A DNA stretch of 64,000 nucleotides from Cloeon dipterum (lineage: Eukaryota; Arthropoda; Insecta; Ephemeroptera; Baetidae), in assembly GCF_949628265.1 (NCBI RefSeq), contig NC_088787.1:23612501-23676500 (forward strand), given 5' to 3'. The number at the start of each line of letters is the position of its first letter. Within the stretch, counting starts at the first letter, position 1. A program made the translations under genes and the position numbers. The notes under the pieces were generated by a model. That model saw nothing but the letters and a program-made list of their open reading frames with translations, ran no database searches and was not told the DNA's origin. This document shows, one piece after another, positions 38,237 through 51,000 of the stretch.

Positions 38237-39393
38237 ATTGAAAATAAACTCCTTTTCAACAATATAGCAAAAATATCAAAGACTATAGATTTTATTTTAC
38301 AGAGGAAGGTAAAGATTACATTATCGCCAGTATAACTGTTGCAGTCAATTAAAGTTAATACCATTGTTTGATTAAATAGCTAATTAAAAAGGGTGAAACC
38401 CAACTATCAAATTTAAAGTGGAATGATAGAGGGCAACAATTAAAAATTATTTAAATTGTCGGATGCCTTAAACAATTTACCGATAAACAATTTGTTCAAC
38501 AATTTGCAATAATAAAAAAATGAACTTCCTACAATACAAATTCAAATTTTGCCAATTTCCTCCAAAATTTACAGTGCTCGAACATATTTTCTTGGCATAT
38601 TCCGATTCCTCTCGTCGAGATCTGTTCAACGGTGTATGCCACTTATTGGGGAAACTCTTGGTTTTTAAATTAAATCGGATTTCAAGTAAGGAGACAGCCA
38701 TTGCCATTTGAAAAGCACGGTAACTTGCCAGCCAATTTTCTCAAAAAATTACAGCGCTCCTTAGGTCAATTTAGGCTTTAACTGAATCCTAAGGGACGAG
38801 TTTATGCATTGACAACAAGCATTTTCCAGGCTTTTCCAGTATCATTCCTCTTTAAAACAAGTTCTCCTTGTTGATTTTACCATTTATATCCTTTGACTGA
38901 TTATAACTACTGTGGTTTGTGTTTTATACGTACTGAATAAAATTTTCCACGATGAAACAAACATTTTGAAATGTTATTACAGTTAAAATAATAAAAAAGT
39001 CTGGTTTCTCAAATTAAAACTCACAGATAAAGATAAAAATAGATTTAACTCACTATTATTTGATACAAAAAAATAAAAAAATCTAATTAAAATTTTAATT
39101 AAATTAGTAAGCAGCATCTATCAAATTTATTATTAGTATAGTAAATAATAAAAATAATTTCTTACAAAAATTTAGATCACATATATCTCCCCGTCTGCTT
39201 TCCATTCATTCATATTTTAGAGCACATGCATCACAGTTTTATCTATTCAATGGGCGTATGGCAGCGTATAAAATTACGGCGGCGTAGAAAAATCCGAACG
39301 GCCGCGTGTGGGTGTAGAGGGTGTAAATGCGGCTCATTCGCGTGTGTTCACCCGGTCGGTTCAAGCGTAGTTCGTCGAAAACTGCTTTTGACT
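38237..39393. other. Shared upstream region of two divergent genes
   Basis: It lies between the starts of the minus-strand TMBIM-like gene and the plus-strand receptor gene. It is AT-rich to about 39,225 and GC-richer over the last 170 bp, where a TATA motif sits. No additional exon is recognised. Confidence 0.45.
39267..39274 (+). promoter_or_regulatory. Candidate TATA box of the first receptor gene
   Basis: TATAAAAT lies 127 bp upstream of the ATG at 39,394, at the start of a GC-richer block. A start site about 30 bp downstream would give a 5' UTR of roughly 95 bases. There is no transcript evidence. Confidence 0.45.
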
Positions 39394-41861
39394 ATGTCGA
39401 TTCGGCCGTTTCTTGGGGTGCTGCTGCTGGTCGGCCCGTGCCTCGGCTTCAGCTGCAACCGCAGTCCAAATGACAACTCAAAACCCGAGTTCCGGCTGCG
39501 CTATAAGCTTTTTTGCGAGATCGAGTATGATCCTCGTGTTAGACCAGTGGAAAATATTGATCACACCATCCGGGTCAACATGTCGCTCGACATGAAGTAC
39601 ATCAGTATCGTGAGTTTATTACCTGCAAATATAAACATTGCACTTATGTTTCGATATTTTTTCCTAGGATGAATACAGCAACCAGTTCTCGATTTCCGCC
39701 TGGGTAGTGACGGTGAGCTTTTTCACTTTTTGTTCCAGCAGATCTAATCTCGGCTTCTGAATCTTTTGTAGACTTGGTTCGACTCTGAGCTCAAGTGGAA
39801 CCCAACCGATTATGGTATTGATCGCATCAGCGTTTCCAGCAGCTTGATTTGGGTGCCTGACTTATCGGTTTTCAAGTAAATGTGATATATTATATGAGAA
39901 TATATTAAAACCTCTAGCTTTCGTTTGGAAAAATCAAAATTTCACCCATCAAAGACGTATTATTTCACAAATGTGGACAGCTTCGTTTAAGTATTTTTGC
40001 ACCCAGTGAATTAATATTGGTTTTTAATTTATCAAATTTAATATTGAAATATCCGTTTGTTCACATTGCTCTTATTTACAGTGCGGACTCGAGTCAGTTC
40101 TTCATGCTTGACGGTGCGATGGACTGCGTGCTTATTTCCAGCGGAAAAGTGAGGTGCGCCCACGATCTTCGTGCTCCGATGTACTGCGACATGCAGCTCC
40201 AGAGGTGGCCGTTCGACACGCAAAATTGCAACCTCCTAGTTGGCTCATGGGCCTACAACGGCAACTCATTGGACGTGGCTATCATGGGGGTAAATGTTTC
40301 CTTTACTATTTAACCATATCGCTTTGCACGTTTAAGTATCTTTTTAAGGTTGTGTTCCCAAGCTCATTTAGCCCGACTTTGGTTCATTTCAATTTGATTT
40401 CACCTTGTAGAAAAATAATATTTACGGATTGGTGATCAGCCAAAAATTACTTCGATAAAGTATATTGAAGGATAAAGAATAATTGCATTAAATTAGCAGA
40501 TTTTAAATGGCAAACTTGCTATTCCACAGAATCATTAACAAATGTAAAAAACTGTTCATTTACTGCGCCGTATTTTCTTCCAAATCAAAAAAGGTACTTT
40601 TGTTTACCTACTTATCAATATTGAGAAAATTAATTTTACGGGAATTTTTCTGACAGAGTAAAAGTCAATTTTTCACCTATCCATTCAGGAAAATAGTGAA
40701 AAAAATCTGTTACGAGCTTTATTGATCTTATTTTCAGCGAGGTATTAATACCTACGCATTCACGAAGAGCAACGAATGGGAAATGATTAGTTCAAAGAGC
40801 ATAAGGAAGGCTTACACATTCAGCAACGTTTCTTACCCATACCTGCAATTCGATTTCGAGTTGAAGCGCCACGCTGCGTTGTTTGCGGCTTCCATAGTCG
40901 GTCCTGCCTTTGGTACGTCGGAAAATTTGCTGTTCGAAGTAGGCTGCAAAATTTTTTGTTTCTGTAGTCCTGGCTGGATTGGTGGTGATCAGCTTCCTGA
41001 TGAATGGGTTGACCGTACGGTGCGTCGTCTGCTGCACCGCCATGCTGGGGAATGCTCTCTTTCTGCAATACGTTGGCTTCCACCTGCCTGCTGACGGCGA
41101 CACCAGTCCGTACATAGGTGAGTGCACTTTCCAGGCTTGCTGATTTTCTTTGGGTAGATTTTTATTGAATCTAAAGCGACGCATGAGCACCATTATTTTT
41201 TATGGCTCAAAATCACTGAATGGGTGTTTTTGTTGCTTTTGAGCAATACAATATCCGGTTTTATTTTGATGAAATGTAATTTTATTTTATATATAATAAT
41301 TTATAAAAAATATGGAAATTATATTAAGAGAAACTGTAAAATAAATAATGATTTGTTGTGGATTTCAGTGGCTTTTTACAGAGATTCATTGATCCTAACC
41401 TTGGCCGCGGTGGTGATTTCGACGCTTGTGGAGCACATGCGAGCCGCAGGCGACGGTGGCTTTGGTGACCTCTGCGGAGGCGAGGCACCCCAGTGGCTCG
41501 TGGGGGCGGCTTCCTTCGTCAGGGGGCGCGGGGGCCGGGCAGGGCAGCTGCTCCTCGGCGAGCATGACGCGGAAAAGCAGGCCGACGAAGACATGGAGGA
41601 CGTGGTGAGTTTAATTTTCCAAATTGGTCAACAAAACAATTTTTCTTTTGAAAGTGAAATCTGACCAGTTGTATTGCATTTCGTTTGAGGTTACCGGTTG
41701 AATATCTTTTGACTGTTTTACGTTACTTTCAGTTGACGCCACGCGAATCAGAGAGGAGAGGCATTCCGCGGTGCAGCATGTTCGCCACTTTTATAGACCG
41801 CACCGCCTTCCTCGTCTTTAGTATCGTTTACAGTATCCTTCTGTTTGCCCTCGTGCCCTGA
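39394..41861 (+). CDS. Divergent nicotinic-type Cys-loop receptor subunit 1
   Basis: Eight exons: 39,394-39,609, 39,668-39,712, 39,772-39,875, 40,082-40,289, 40,738-40,912, 40,968-41,117, 41,369-41,604 and 41,733-41,861, giving 420 residues in phase. A signal peptide (MSIRPFLGVLLLVGPCLGF) starts the protein. The ligand domain keeps the nicotinic pattern: loop D region AWVVTTWFDSELKWNP, loop A LIWVPDLSVFNAD, the Cys-loop CDMQLQRWPFDTQNC and loop B GSWAYNG. The vicinal cysteines of loop C are absent, so it is a non-alpha type. M1 (ASIVGPAFVLAGLVVIS), M2, M3 (RDSLILTLAAVVISTL) and M4 (AFLVFSIVYSILLFALV) are present. The M1-M2 linker is short and reads FLMNGLTVR, without the usual acidic residue before M2. 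The M3-M4 loop is Gly/Arg/acid rich. The subunit is presumably a plasma-membrane channel component. The gene at 42,494 has the same exon plan. Confidence 0.9.
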
Positions 41862-41915
41862 TGCTTCAACAAATTTAATTTGTATAAAAATTTGGTTGAA
41901 AATATGTAGAAAACC

Positions 41916-41929
41916 AATAAATGAATAAA
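41916..41929 (+). terminator. Polyadenylation signals of receptor gene 1
   Basis: Two AATAAA hexamers (41,916-41,921 and 41,924-41,929) lie about 55-70 bp after the stop codon at 41,861. Confidence 0.55.
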
Positions 41930-42493
41930 AGAGTGAAGTACACACGTAAAGCAGCATTTTTACTGAAGAGTCAAATCAAAACTGTTCAAAACATAAATTA
42001 CATGGTGTGAGCGTTCGAGCTAGCACATTAAAAGAACTGATAATTACATGAAACACTAAAAAAAGTGTGAAATTTTGTCTCTCGTCTTGAGATCAGTTGT
42101 GTGAATTTTCGGTCTCATGGTGAGCCGAAATTTGTCATTAGCTTAGATGTAATTTTTAGATTTCAAGGTGAGATTTATTTTTACTTTTTTACTATTTGTT
42201 TTTTCATAGAAGCTAACAAATTTTGAGAGAAAACTTTAACTTTACCATTGAACCTTTTTTCTAAAGAAAAGATCTAATTTAACTGTCACTGCTCGTTATG
42301 TTACGTTATTTTGCACTGGTATTTTGTTATAAAGAAAACTGTCACTCGTTAGATGACATTTGGCTCATTGCAAAACTCGAGAGTTGATAATAGCTCGTCA
42401 GTCACATCAGAGAGGTGGGTGTATTTCATGCAAAATGCAGATTCAAATAACTCTGTCGCCGCACTTGCTAACGAAGAGGGCCTAACAGAAGAG
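41930..42493. other. Spacer between the two receptor genes
   Basis: AT-rich, with no additional exon recognised. The reading frame of the downstream gene is open back to 42,353, but those residues do not look like a signal peptide. The later ATG at 42,494 is preferred because a clear signal peptide follows it. Confidence 0.45.
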
Positions 42494-44892
42494 ATGTTAA
42501 TATCCTTAAATCTAGCTTTGCTGCTGCTCTTGCACCTTGCCAACGCAAAGAGCGCGAACTGCAGCGTAGACCCAAACGCAGTAGCCGACCGCCGTCTGAG
42601 GGATACTCTCCTCTGCAATTACGATGCAAACGTCATCCCTCTCAACCCGCCAGAGATGAACAAAATCCGGGCGCAGATCAGTCTCTCCCTCAAGCACGTT
42701 GCAATGGTAAGGGGTGTTTCTTGCAGACATCAAATTTTTATGCTTGCAAAATAACGAGAAGCCTTATTTATAGAATGAGAAAAAGGGAACAATGACGATA
42801 ACCGCGTGGGCCTCAACTGTGAGTACCTTTTTGATCTACGTATTATGTACTGCATAGTATTTTGCAATGAAAAATCAATTTTAAATTAGTCAGGGATGTG
42901 TCATACCTTAAAATAAAAGCTTTAAGTTTATTAAATACTTTTCCAGTTTAAAATTCTATTGAGAGCGAATTAGGAAAGCATCAAGGTTTTTAAGCATGCA
43001 GTCATCTCAATCACATATCTTTTTTTTAACGCGCTTACGACCTATTTACAGAATTGGTTCGACGGCCAACTCGCCTGGAACATGTCCGAATTTGGAGGAC
43101 TGGATAGTGTGATCATTTCTAGCAAGTTAATCTGGACACCGGACCTGACCATCTATAAGTCGGTTATATGGGTTCATTTTATTATTAATACAAATTTCCA
43201 CTCGCTCAGCTCTGATATGACGCAAGTGCATCTCAACCATGATCCTGTGAGCTGCTTCCTTGTACCAGAGGCTCACATCTTCTGCGCCTTTAACCTGAAC
43301 ACGCCCATCTACTGCCAAGCAGATCTGCGTCTCTGGCCCTACGACGTGCAGACCTGCATGCTGGAAATCGGCTCGTGGGCTTACAACGGGGAGCAACTAC
43401 TCGTTGAAAAGGACGTGAGAAGAGATGTATATAAATATTTTTTCGTAGATAATAATTACAATTCCTAATTATTTTCAAGACAAGAAATTAAATGATGCGT
43501 CTTTCAACGGACCAAAATAATTAGATTAACATTCAATAGCGTACACTCCAATAAGGGGTGTTTGTATTTTTAAAGTTTTCTTTCGTAATTAAATTTTTCA
43601 GGAGCACACAATCTCGGATAAAATCTTTTTTGAAAACAAGCAATGGACCGTTATAGAAATCAAAGTGGAGAACGTGAACGACACTTTCCCGTATGTCTCC
43701 TGGACCTTTAAAATCCAGCGTCACGCAGGTCTTTTCGAAGCTGCGTTTGTTACACCTGCTTTTGGTAAAATTGAAGTTGGAACAATGATGGATTATCATA
43801 TTTAATCAGGGATGTTCTTCCAGCCCTAGCAAGTTGCACGCTGCTTAGCTTCTGGGTAATATCACTAACCCACAGGCTGCTACTCTGTTTCCTGTCGCTG
43901 GTATGCAACGTCGCCTTCCTCATTAGCATTGTGGGCCAAATCCACGAGTACGGCGACGAGAAGCCCAAAATTGGTTAGCATCTTGAATTATTTAAAAAAA
44001 AAAACAGTTTTAGAGATTGTCAGAAGAATTAAATGCAGCCCCTCTGTGTGTTGCGAGCTATTTATTTTTCCATTTTTTTTTATAACAAAAATGTCACGCT
44101 TAGCCTGTAGCCGAAATTAGTAGAGCAGGACCTTTCTGAAGAAATATGGACAAAATACTCAGCTCGCTATATACACCGAAGAAGCTTCATTTAATTTTTC
44201 TGACAATAATGACAAACTCGCGTGCTTCTGCCTTCATTGGCATATATCAAGAAGTTTTGGAGATATTTAAAATACTCATATAATAATCGTATCCCTTTTA
44301 TGGTGATGAAATGTTGTATTCAATCGCCTTTTATCAATTTTTATCTTAATATTCAATTTGCGCCTTATCATTTGCCTTTCGTTTGTAACTTAACAGTTTT
44401 ACAGATTACATTATTATTTATAGTAAAAGAAACCCTTAGGATTGAAACAAAACAGTTTATATATATTTAAAAATGTAGAAAATAAGTAATCGACACATCA
44501 ACATCACATGCACTTTTTTGCAGCTGTAGTGTACAGAGATTCAATTGTGTTCACGCTGGTCGCTCTGCTCTTCTGTGTTGCAATGCCGTGGATGGAGAAT
44601 TCCGAGAGTCCCCAAATTCTTGTCACAATCGCGGACGCCATCAGGGAGAGAGGTGGGCGCCGCAGTCGTCTCTTGCTTGGCGTTGACTTTGAGCAAGATG
44701 ACCTGGAGCAGAATGACTCGACGGTGAAAAACTTATTACCTAAATCTTTGAGTTGTGAAACGAAGTATGAAACAGGAATGTCAGCAGCAGTCCCGACCCA
44801 AGTGTGCTGTGTTTGCGCCGCTGTTGGACCGGATGGTGTTCGCGACTCTGTTTGTGCTCTACACATTGATGCTCCTATCTCTGCTACCCTGA
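42494..44892 (+). CDS. Divergent nicotinic-type Cys-loop receptor subunit 2
   Basis: Eight exons: 42,494-42,706, 42,774-42,818, 43,052-43,158, 43,210-43,414, 43,602-43,764, 43,824-43,973, 44,524-44,723 and 44,776-44,892, giving 399 residues. Every intron sits at the same place and phase as in the gene at 39,394, so the two are tandem duplicates. MLISLNLALLLLLHLANA is the signal peptide. The ligand domain shows STNWFDGQLAWN, LIWTPDLTIYNSD, the Cys-loop CQADLRLWPYDVQTC and GSWAYNG. Loop C cysteines are lacking. M1 contains AAFVTPAFALASCTLLSFW, then LTHRLLLCFLSLVCNVAFL (M2 region), VYRDSIVFTLVALLFCVAM (M3) and MVFATLFVLYTLMLLSLL (M4). The linker before M2 lacks the canonical GEK. Intron 3 has a weak donor (GTCGGT), is 51 bp and contains no stop in frame, so retention would add 17 residues. 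AATAAA overlaps the stop codon. Confidence 0.9.
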
Positions 44893-45847
44893 ATAAAAAT
44901 TTTCACACTTGAAAAATGTATCAGGAAACATTAACATATAGCATAACCAAGGAATTTGCTAAATTCAAAACGAAAAACATTTATATAAAACGAGCAGGAA
45001 AGGAACTCTAAGCAAGTTTTTAAGGTTTAAAGTGAGTTTTTATAGGGACATATATAAATCGATGTATTGTCAGGGTTACACCCGACACTCCTTGGTGCTT
45101 CACGCCTATACGCAGGCCGCCCCTTGCCGGCTACCCTAATATATCAATTCTCCTTTAAGTACACCTGCTGGCCAATCAAGGCAAACCTCTAGTACCCGTT
45201 CTTTCATCTCCACCGTTACGCTTGGAGCATCCTAGTAAACATGTTCTACTTAAAAGATGAAGTTTCACGGCTACAATTTTGTTTTTTATTGTATCCACTA
45301 CTGGCCAAACAAAATCGGACACTTTAAATGTAAAAGGATCCAACACTTGAGCCAAATTTATCGATGAACGCCTGCAAATGTAAGCGGTCAGCAGCCTGCA
45401 TAGCTCTCAAGCGTCGCTAATTGCATACTTTTTCTTCTGACTTTTTGCTGATTTTTATTAGTTTCTTCTGCTGTGCTGTAAGTATAGGTGAACTGATGCC
45501 AGGAAACACGCGCGATTACATTGCAGGGAAGTTGCGCATATAGAGAAATTAGTACATTACGTTTACTCCAGCTCAGCAGATACATGTATGTCAGCTACAT
45601 TTTTTTAAAATTGTGACTACCTCTTGATCTTTTGCCAGGCATAAATTCACAACCAGCTCCGCGACATTTGAAAGAAATGCACTTTCGTCAAACAGATTCC
45701 ATTAAGAGAGCTTTCATTCATTAAAACTTTTTGGAACGGGTTTTCCGATTTCTGAATAAATTTTGATATTTTTTACTCTGTCCTCTACAATCTTAAAACT
45801 TACAGAGAGCGTCATCTGTGAAAAAATATATTAAATTTACTATTTGA
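44893..45847. other. Intergenic
   Basis: It follows receptor gene 2. A GC-rich stretch at 45,080-45,240 stands out from AT-rich flanks but has no recognisable coding content. No gene is seen. Confidence 0.4.
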
Positions 45848-46285
45848 ATGCGTCTAAGTTATAAGTGTCTCGCGGGTGTGACCGACTACGACGCGATGTC
45901 ACGCATCACCCTGGGGCGTGTTCACCGCGGCGATGACCCGCTTAACCCCCAACTGCAACAGCCGCCAGCCCTCACTGATCTCGGCAAAAATGTGTTCGAC
46001 TATCGAGTCGTTATAATTACTGGAACGATATTCCACCTGTGATGAAGACATGTAGTGTGGCGCAGTTCATTCCGCTCTGCAAGGAACACGTGATTTCAAG
46101 TTTTTGAAGTGTTAGTCATGTGTTTTAATACTTGTCTGGGCCCACTCCGGCTCTAGACAGAGTTTTCGTAAGTTGTTTTCCAGAAGTGTAGCCTTTTCTC
46201 AAATGCTTTTTATAACTTTTTTATGACATGCTATAACATGAATGCATTTGACAAAATGTGTGTATAAACAATAATATGAAATATA
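45848..46285 (+). mobile_element. LINE 3'-end fragment (family A, copy 4)
   Basis: The translation contains GVTDYDAMSRITLGRVHRGD followed by LQQPPALTDLGKNVFDYRV. A one-base shift near 46,012 changes frame, and the LINE peptide then continues as WNDIPPVMKTCSVAQFIPLC. The 3' UTR matches the reverse complement of 60,731-60,960 (CTGGGCCCACTCCGGCTCT) and ends near ATAAACAATAATA. The element is 5'-truncated. Confidence 0.85.
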
Positions 46286-47029
46286 AGTGCTGCTTGGTAC
46301 CGATTTGTTAGCAATAGGATCAGAATTCCCATTCAATGCGATCTCAACAACGTTGTGGGTGGGAAAGGCAAAGCTCCTAATGCCATCAATAAGCCATTAG
46401 TGTGCACGGTGTCCTCGCTTTTACACCAATAAAATGAAACGTTTGAGTTTGCTTTGTGAGACTCTCAGCCCAATAAAATGCATCTCCCAGTCTCGATCAA
46501 ATTATAAAGCACAACTTTGCAGTTAGATATTAATAGGCACCAATAATATCCACATCCACGAAATTTTCAGGGTTGAAATCCGGTCAGTAAGCCAGTGTAT
46601 TCACTTAAAGACTTGCTACTGCAGGCACATCACATTTTCTATTAAGCGTTTGTTTCATTACAAATAAGTAAGCACTTCAAGAAAAGCTTCACTGTAACAT
46701 TTTCACTTTATTTTGATATAAATCAAACAGATACACGGTTTAAACTGAGCTTATATTTGCTTTCGGACTTACAGTGAATCTGAAATTTCAGGATAACCGT
46801 TGTTATCTTTTACCAAAAATTCCCTTAAAAATTTGGGAATAGCAAAAAATTTCCGAGAAAATCGTTCAAAATTTTTCCATGCTTCTTATCAAGCAGCGAT
46901 CATTGTTTTCCTACGGAAATTTTTATTTGTTTCGGCAACAGGGAAATTTTCCCCAACGATAGTATAACACAACTTCGATTTATCTAGTGTAATTTAGATG
47001 AATTGTTTGAAATAACTTTGAGTTACTAA
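46286..47029. other. Intergenic
   Basis: AT-rich and without a recognised gene or repeat. Confidence 0.4.
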
Positions 47030-47110
47030 ATTTGCGCCTCCCATCCCATTGAGCATTTTGAGTTACTTAAATATTCACCTATTGCCTTCCCTTATAACTA
47101 TAGGTAGCAA
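47030..47110 (+). repeat. Short fragment of repeat family B
   Basis: GCGCCTCCCATCCCATTGAG and the following GCATTTTGAGTTAC match the central part of the family (about 3,991-4,040 and 36,029-36,080). The rest of the element is gone. Confidence 0.55.
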
Positions 47111-48015
47111 GAAAAAATCATAAATAAAATATTATTTTTTCACATTTAAATTTATATTTTAAATTCATCACATTTCGTGTTACAAAATCAAAGTGACACG
47201 ATATATATATACAGTTTCGAATTTTGTAAAATATAAAATATAAAATCAAATAAAACGCAAATCAAGGTTGACAATTTCAACTCAAAATATTTGCCGTACG
47301 TGTCGAGAGAATCCAAGCAAGTAACCAACAACAAGCAAGACAGTACTTCTTTGATGAGCGAGTAAAAATTTTCCATTTAGAACCAAATATAAAAATTACA
47401 AATTAATTAATTCTTATAAATAAAAATTTCAATAAGCGTACAAGGTGTACAACACTGCAATCACTACACCTTTCAAGGTTTGCACAGTTTGGAAGCTTCT
47501 CTAAATAAAACAATAATGGTAACTTCAAAAAAGCAGACTCAAACATAACATATTTTTTTACTTTACTTTATCTGAAATAGTTTATATTTGCGTGTTTAAT
47601 TTCAACAAAGTTTTTTGAAGGCAAGTAAATAGAGTTGCCCTGTCAGCCCATAATAAACTTAAATTTTGAAACTAAATAAACAAAATCATATAAAATGTGT
47701 ACCTTTAACAGATATAGTGTTATAGATTATTATACTAAGCTAAAAGTTTCATTAAAGAAGTAAACTGTGTCTAACATTGACCACTACCTCAACAAAATAC
47801 ACTCGTGTTCGACATCCAAACGTGTATTTCGTCAATTCTTGCTGTTTTCTAAACATATTATGCCCGAGCAGCGAGCGTGACTGTATTTTTTTATCGCACG
47901 CGCGGGCGGTGCTGAACACAATAAAAGAAGCTCCCCCTCTTATTTGCTTCCTGATTGCCAGCTCGACCGCCGCGATTACAGTTTCAGACAGACCCCGTCG
48001 ATCTGTGCCGATGCT
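47111..48015. other. Upstream region of GH20 gene 1
   Basis: AT-rich to about 47,850, then a GC-richer 150 bp. CAATAAAAG near 47,919 is a weak TATA-like element about 95 bp before the start codon. No other gene is recognised. Confidence 0.35.
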
Positions 48016-51000
48016 ATGAGGTCGACCGTGTTTCTGCTGCTCGCCCTTGCCGCCCTCGGGGCAACCCAAGAGCCCCAGAGGGGCTCCGTGTGGCCCAAGC
48101 CTCAGAGCACGGTTCGCTTCCACAACAATGGATTCGTCATTGTCTCCATCAACACGTTCAGGTTCAACGTGAGTTAAAAGCAAATTTTCATTGCTTAAGA
48201 AATACATACTGAAACAAATAATGCGACACAGATTTTTCACTCTTTTTTGGTCATCTATTTATAACTTTTGGCAATTTGTTATACCTTTGAAATTTATTTA
48301 CTTGCCGTCAATGATACTTATTTTGATAAGATATATATATTGTAGAAAATTGACAAGACTCGGCTTCATATATTCCCTATTCATGAGAATCACTCACAAA
48401 AATAGCATGCGGCAAGACATTTTTATTTTCTATAACCTTTCCTAATTCACAAATTAAAACTTGACATTGTGAAAATTTTGTAAGATTAAGTCAGGTTTAT
48501 CAACCAAATTAATAATTTAATTAATTTATTATTATTATTTAGTAGTAATAATTACTAGCACACTGCGCCAGTTAAATTTGGGCTGGTTGTCTGTTTAAAT
48601 TTAAATTAAATTAAGATAGGCATTTAACAGATTTATCACTAGTTCAATATCGTTTGAATTGATCTTACGCTGACACATTTTGATTCGCACGTGTGCACCT
48701 GCGGGTCACGAGGAAGTCTCTGTGGAGCGAAAATGAGCTTAATGCAAATGAGCTACACAATATTTAAGCAACAGATACGCCCACACCTCAAAACATCCAA
48801 CTGCCGTTATCTCTCCAAGTCACTCAGCATGCATTGCGAGATTCCGGTCCTGTTTGTGAATGGTATGGATGGGGGTCGTAATTTTATTTTTCTAGGTTGT
48901 AAATATTATTGAAGCTCTAGAATGTATTATTTTTAAATCGGAACGGAAAAATAAGTACTATGAAAAACACCCATTGCTCATATTTTTTAATTGTTTGAGG
49001 GTCATGGGTATTAAGCGGTTTTTTGCGGATGCAAATTTTTGCGGTTTTTGCAGCTGGTTGCTCCTGTATTTTTTATGCTCATGTAAAATTACGTTTAAAA
49101 TGTTAAAAAAATCAAAAACTCATTTTTTTAATTTAATTTTTTAAATTTCCTCTATTTGTATTGATGAATTTCTCGATTGCAGGGCTCCTATGTAGCGAAA
49201 CATGCACACTCGCTTGCGACACAAACATAACGAAATGTTTACACTATGTTTTTTTATTCATTATTTATTATTCTTGAAATTTTGTTGTATGAGACTCATT
49301 TGTAAATGCATGGACAGTAATGGAGGAGCTCCGATTTTTGCACCGCTGCAGTATAAAATTTGTTAGCATAAACAAATATCTTTAACTGCGGCACACCCCG
49401 AATCTACGCTGGAAGTTTATTATACAAATTCAACATGTAAATCTTTGGATTTCGAGTCAACACAAACCAAAAATCCGTTCCCTCCCCATAATATGTAGGG
49501 CATTTGTTCACATAGAGGTGCAAAAAACCAAAAAAAAAAAACGGGAGATATAAAGCCCTGAGTGTGAGACAGTTTTTACTATTATTTTCAAAATGATAGA
49601 ATACACTAAATGGGTACTTATGAGTTTAAAGACATTTTGATTAAAAATTATTAAATTATTTTTTGCCTCAGTCTTTGCCTCCTTAAATAATTTAAACCCG
49701 TTTAAACCAAATTTATGCATAATAGGCACTTTAATTTGAGTACATTTATTTAGGGAGATCATTTTGCTTGCAAATAGTGGCTTAAAATACGTTGTATAAA
49801 TGCGCAAATTCAATAAAAAAGGTTAATGCATTTCTTGAAATTTGGTAAAATAAATATTTCAAATCAAAACAACACGCTTCAGTGCCACGAGTCAGTCTCA
49901 GGCAGCTCTAATAGACAAAATAAACAACCTGACTCATGAAATAAGTGCGTGAAATTTTAGTGTGCATAGTTGCGTTTTATTTTTTGTATGGCTTGCTTTT
50001 TAAATTATATGACTGCATATATTTCATGAAATAAGGCGCACCTGGAACAACAAGTAAGGTTGATTAATTAAAAACTCTTTAAATCAACAAGGATAGTCTA
50101 CTTTATATAATTCCTTTAAAATCCAAGAACTTTCCAATAATTAATAATATAGATATTGTTGGTTTCTGACAGACCTGCAAATAAATATTTCTTTTAAGAA
50201 ACTATTTCAGTAGGACACATTGATGTTATCTTAACCCTTGCCGCATTAAAATTGTCCAATTGGTGTTGTCAGGTGACACGCAACAAGTGCGATATCCTGA
50301 GTGCCGCACTGACCAGGTACTACAAGTACCTGTCGCTGGAGCGCGAGGCAGGCTATAGTGAGCGCGTCAACTTCCGCGCGGGCAGCAATGAGGTACCCCT
50401 CGGCGAGCAACCGCTCTCCTCCAACTCCAGCTACCGTGGCCGCATCGACTCTCTTGAGGTTGATCTGATGGCCCGCTGCGAGGACACCCCGTACTTTGGC
50501 ATGGATGAGCACTGTCCGATTGCGCTGCACGATATTCAGTCAAGTAAGACTGATTTTTCTTTGCATTGCAGACGAGCTGAGGGTTGACAGCCCCGACGTA
50601 CCGCTCGGCGCCAAGCTGGTAGCTCATTCAATTTGGGGAATTTTGAGGGGACTCGAGACCTTTGTCCAGCTGGCTGCACCCTCCGCTGATGGCACAGCGG
50701 TGAGTTTTGTAACAATTCGATCAGTGAATTTTAACCGCCTTCAGCCATTTCCAAACAGTGTTAAAATAATTACAATTCATATTTACAAAAAAAAAAAAAA
50801 AATCCGTCAATCAGATAATATTAAAACCATTTTTAGTAATAAAAATTTTCATTAGTCAATTTTGAGGCATGCAAGGGATGCGTATAAATATTTAAATATA
50901 ATTATCACTTTAGGAAAAAATTGAAAAATCATCTTTTTTATTATTATGTATTTTGCTTGTGATGCAAAAGACTGAGGAGGAACTTGTTCAGATAATTTGT

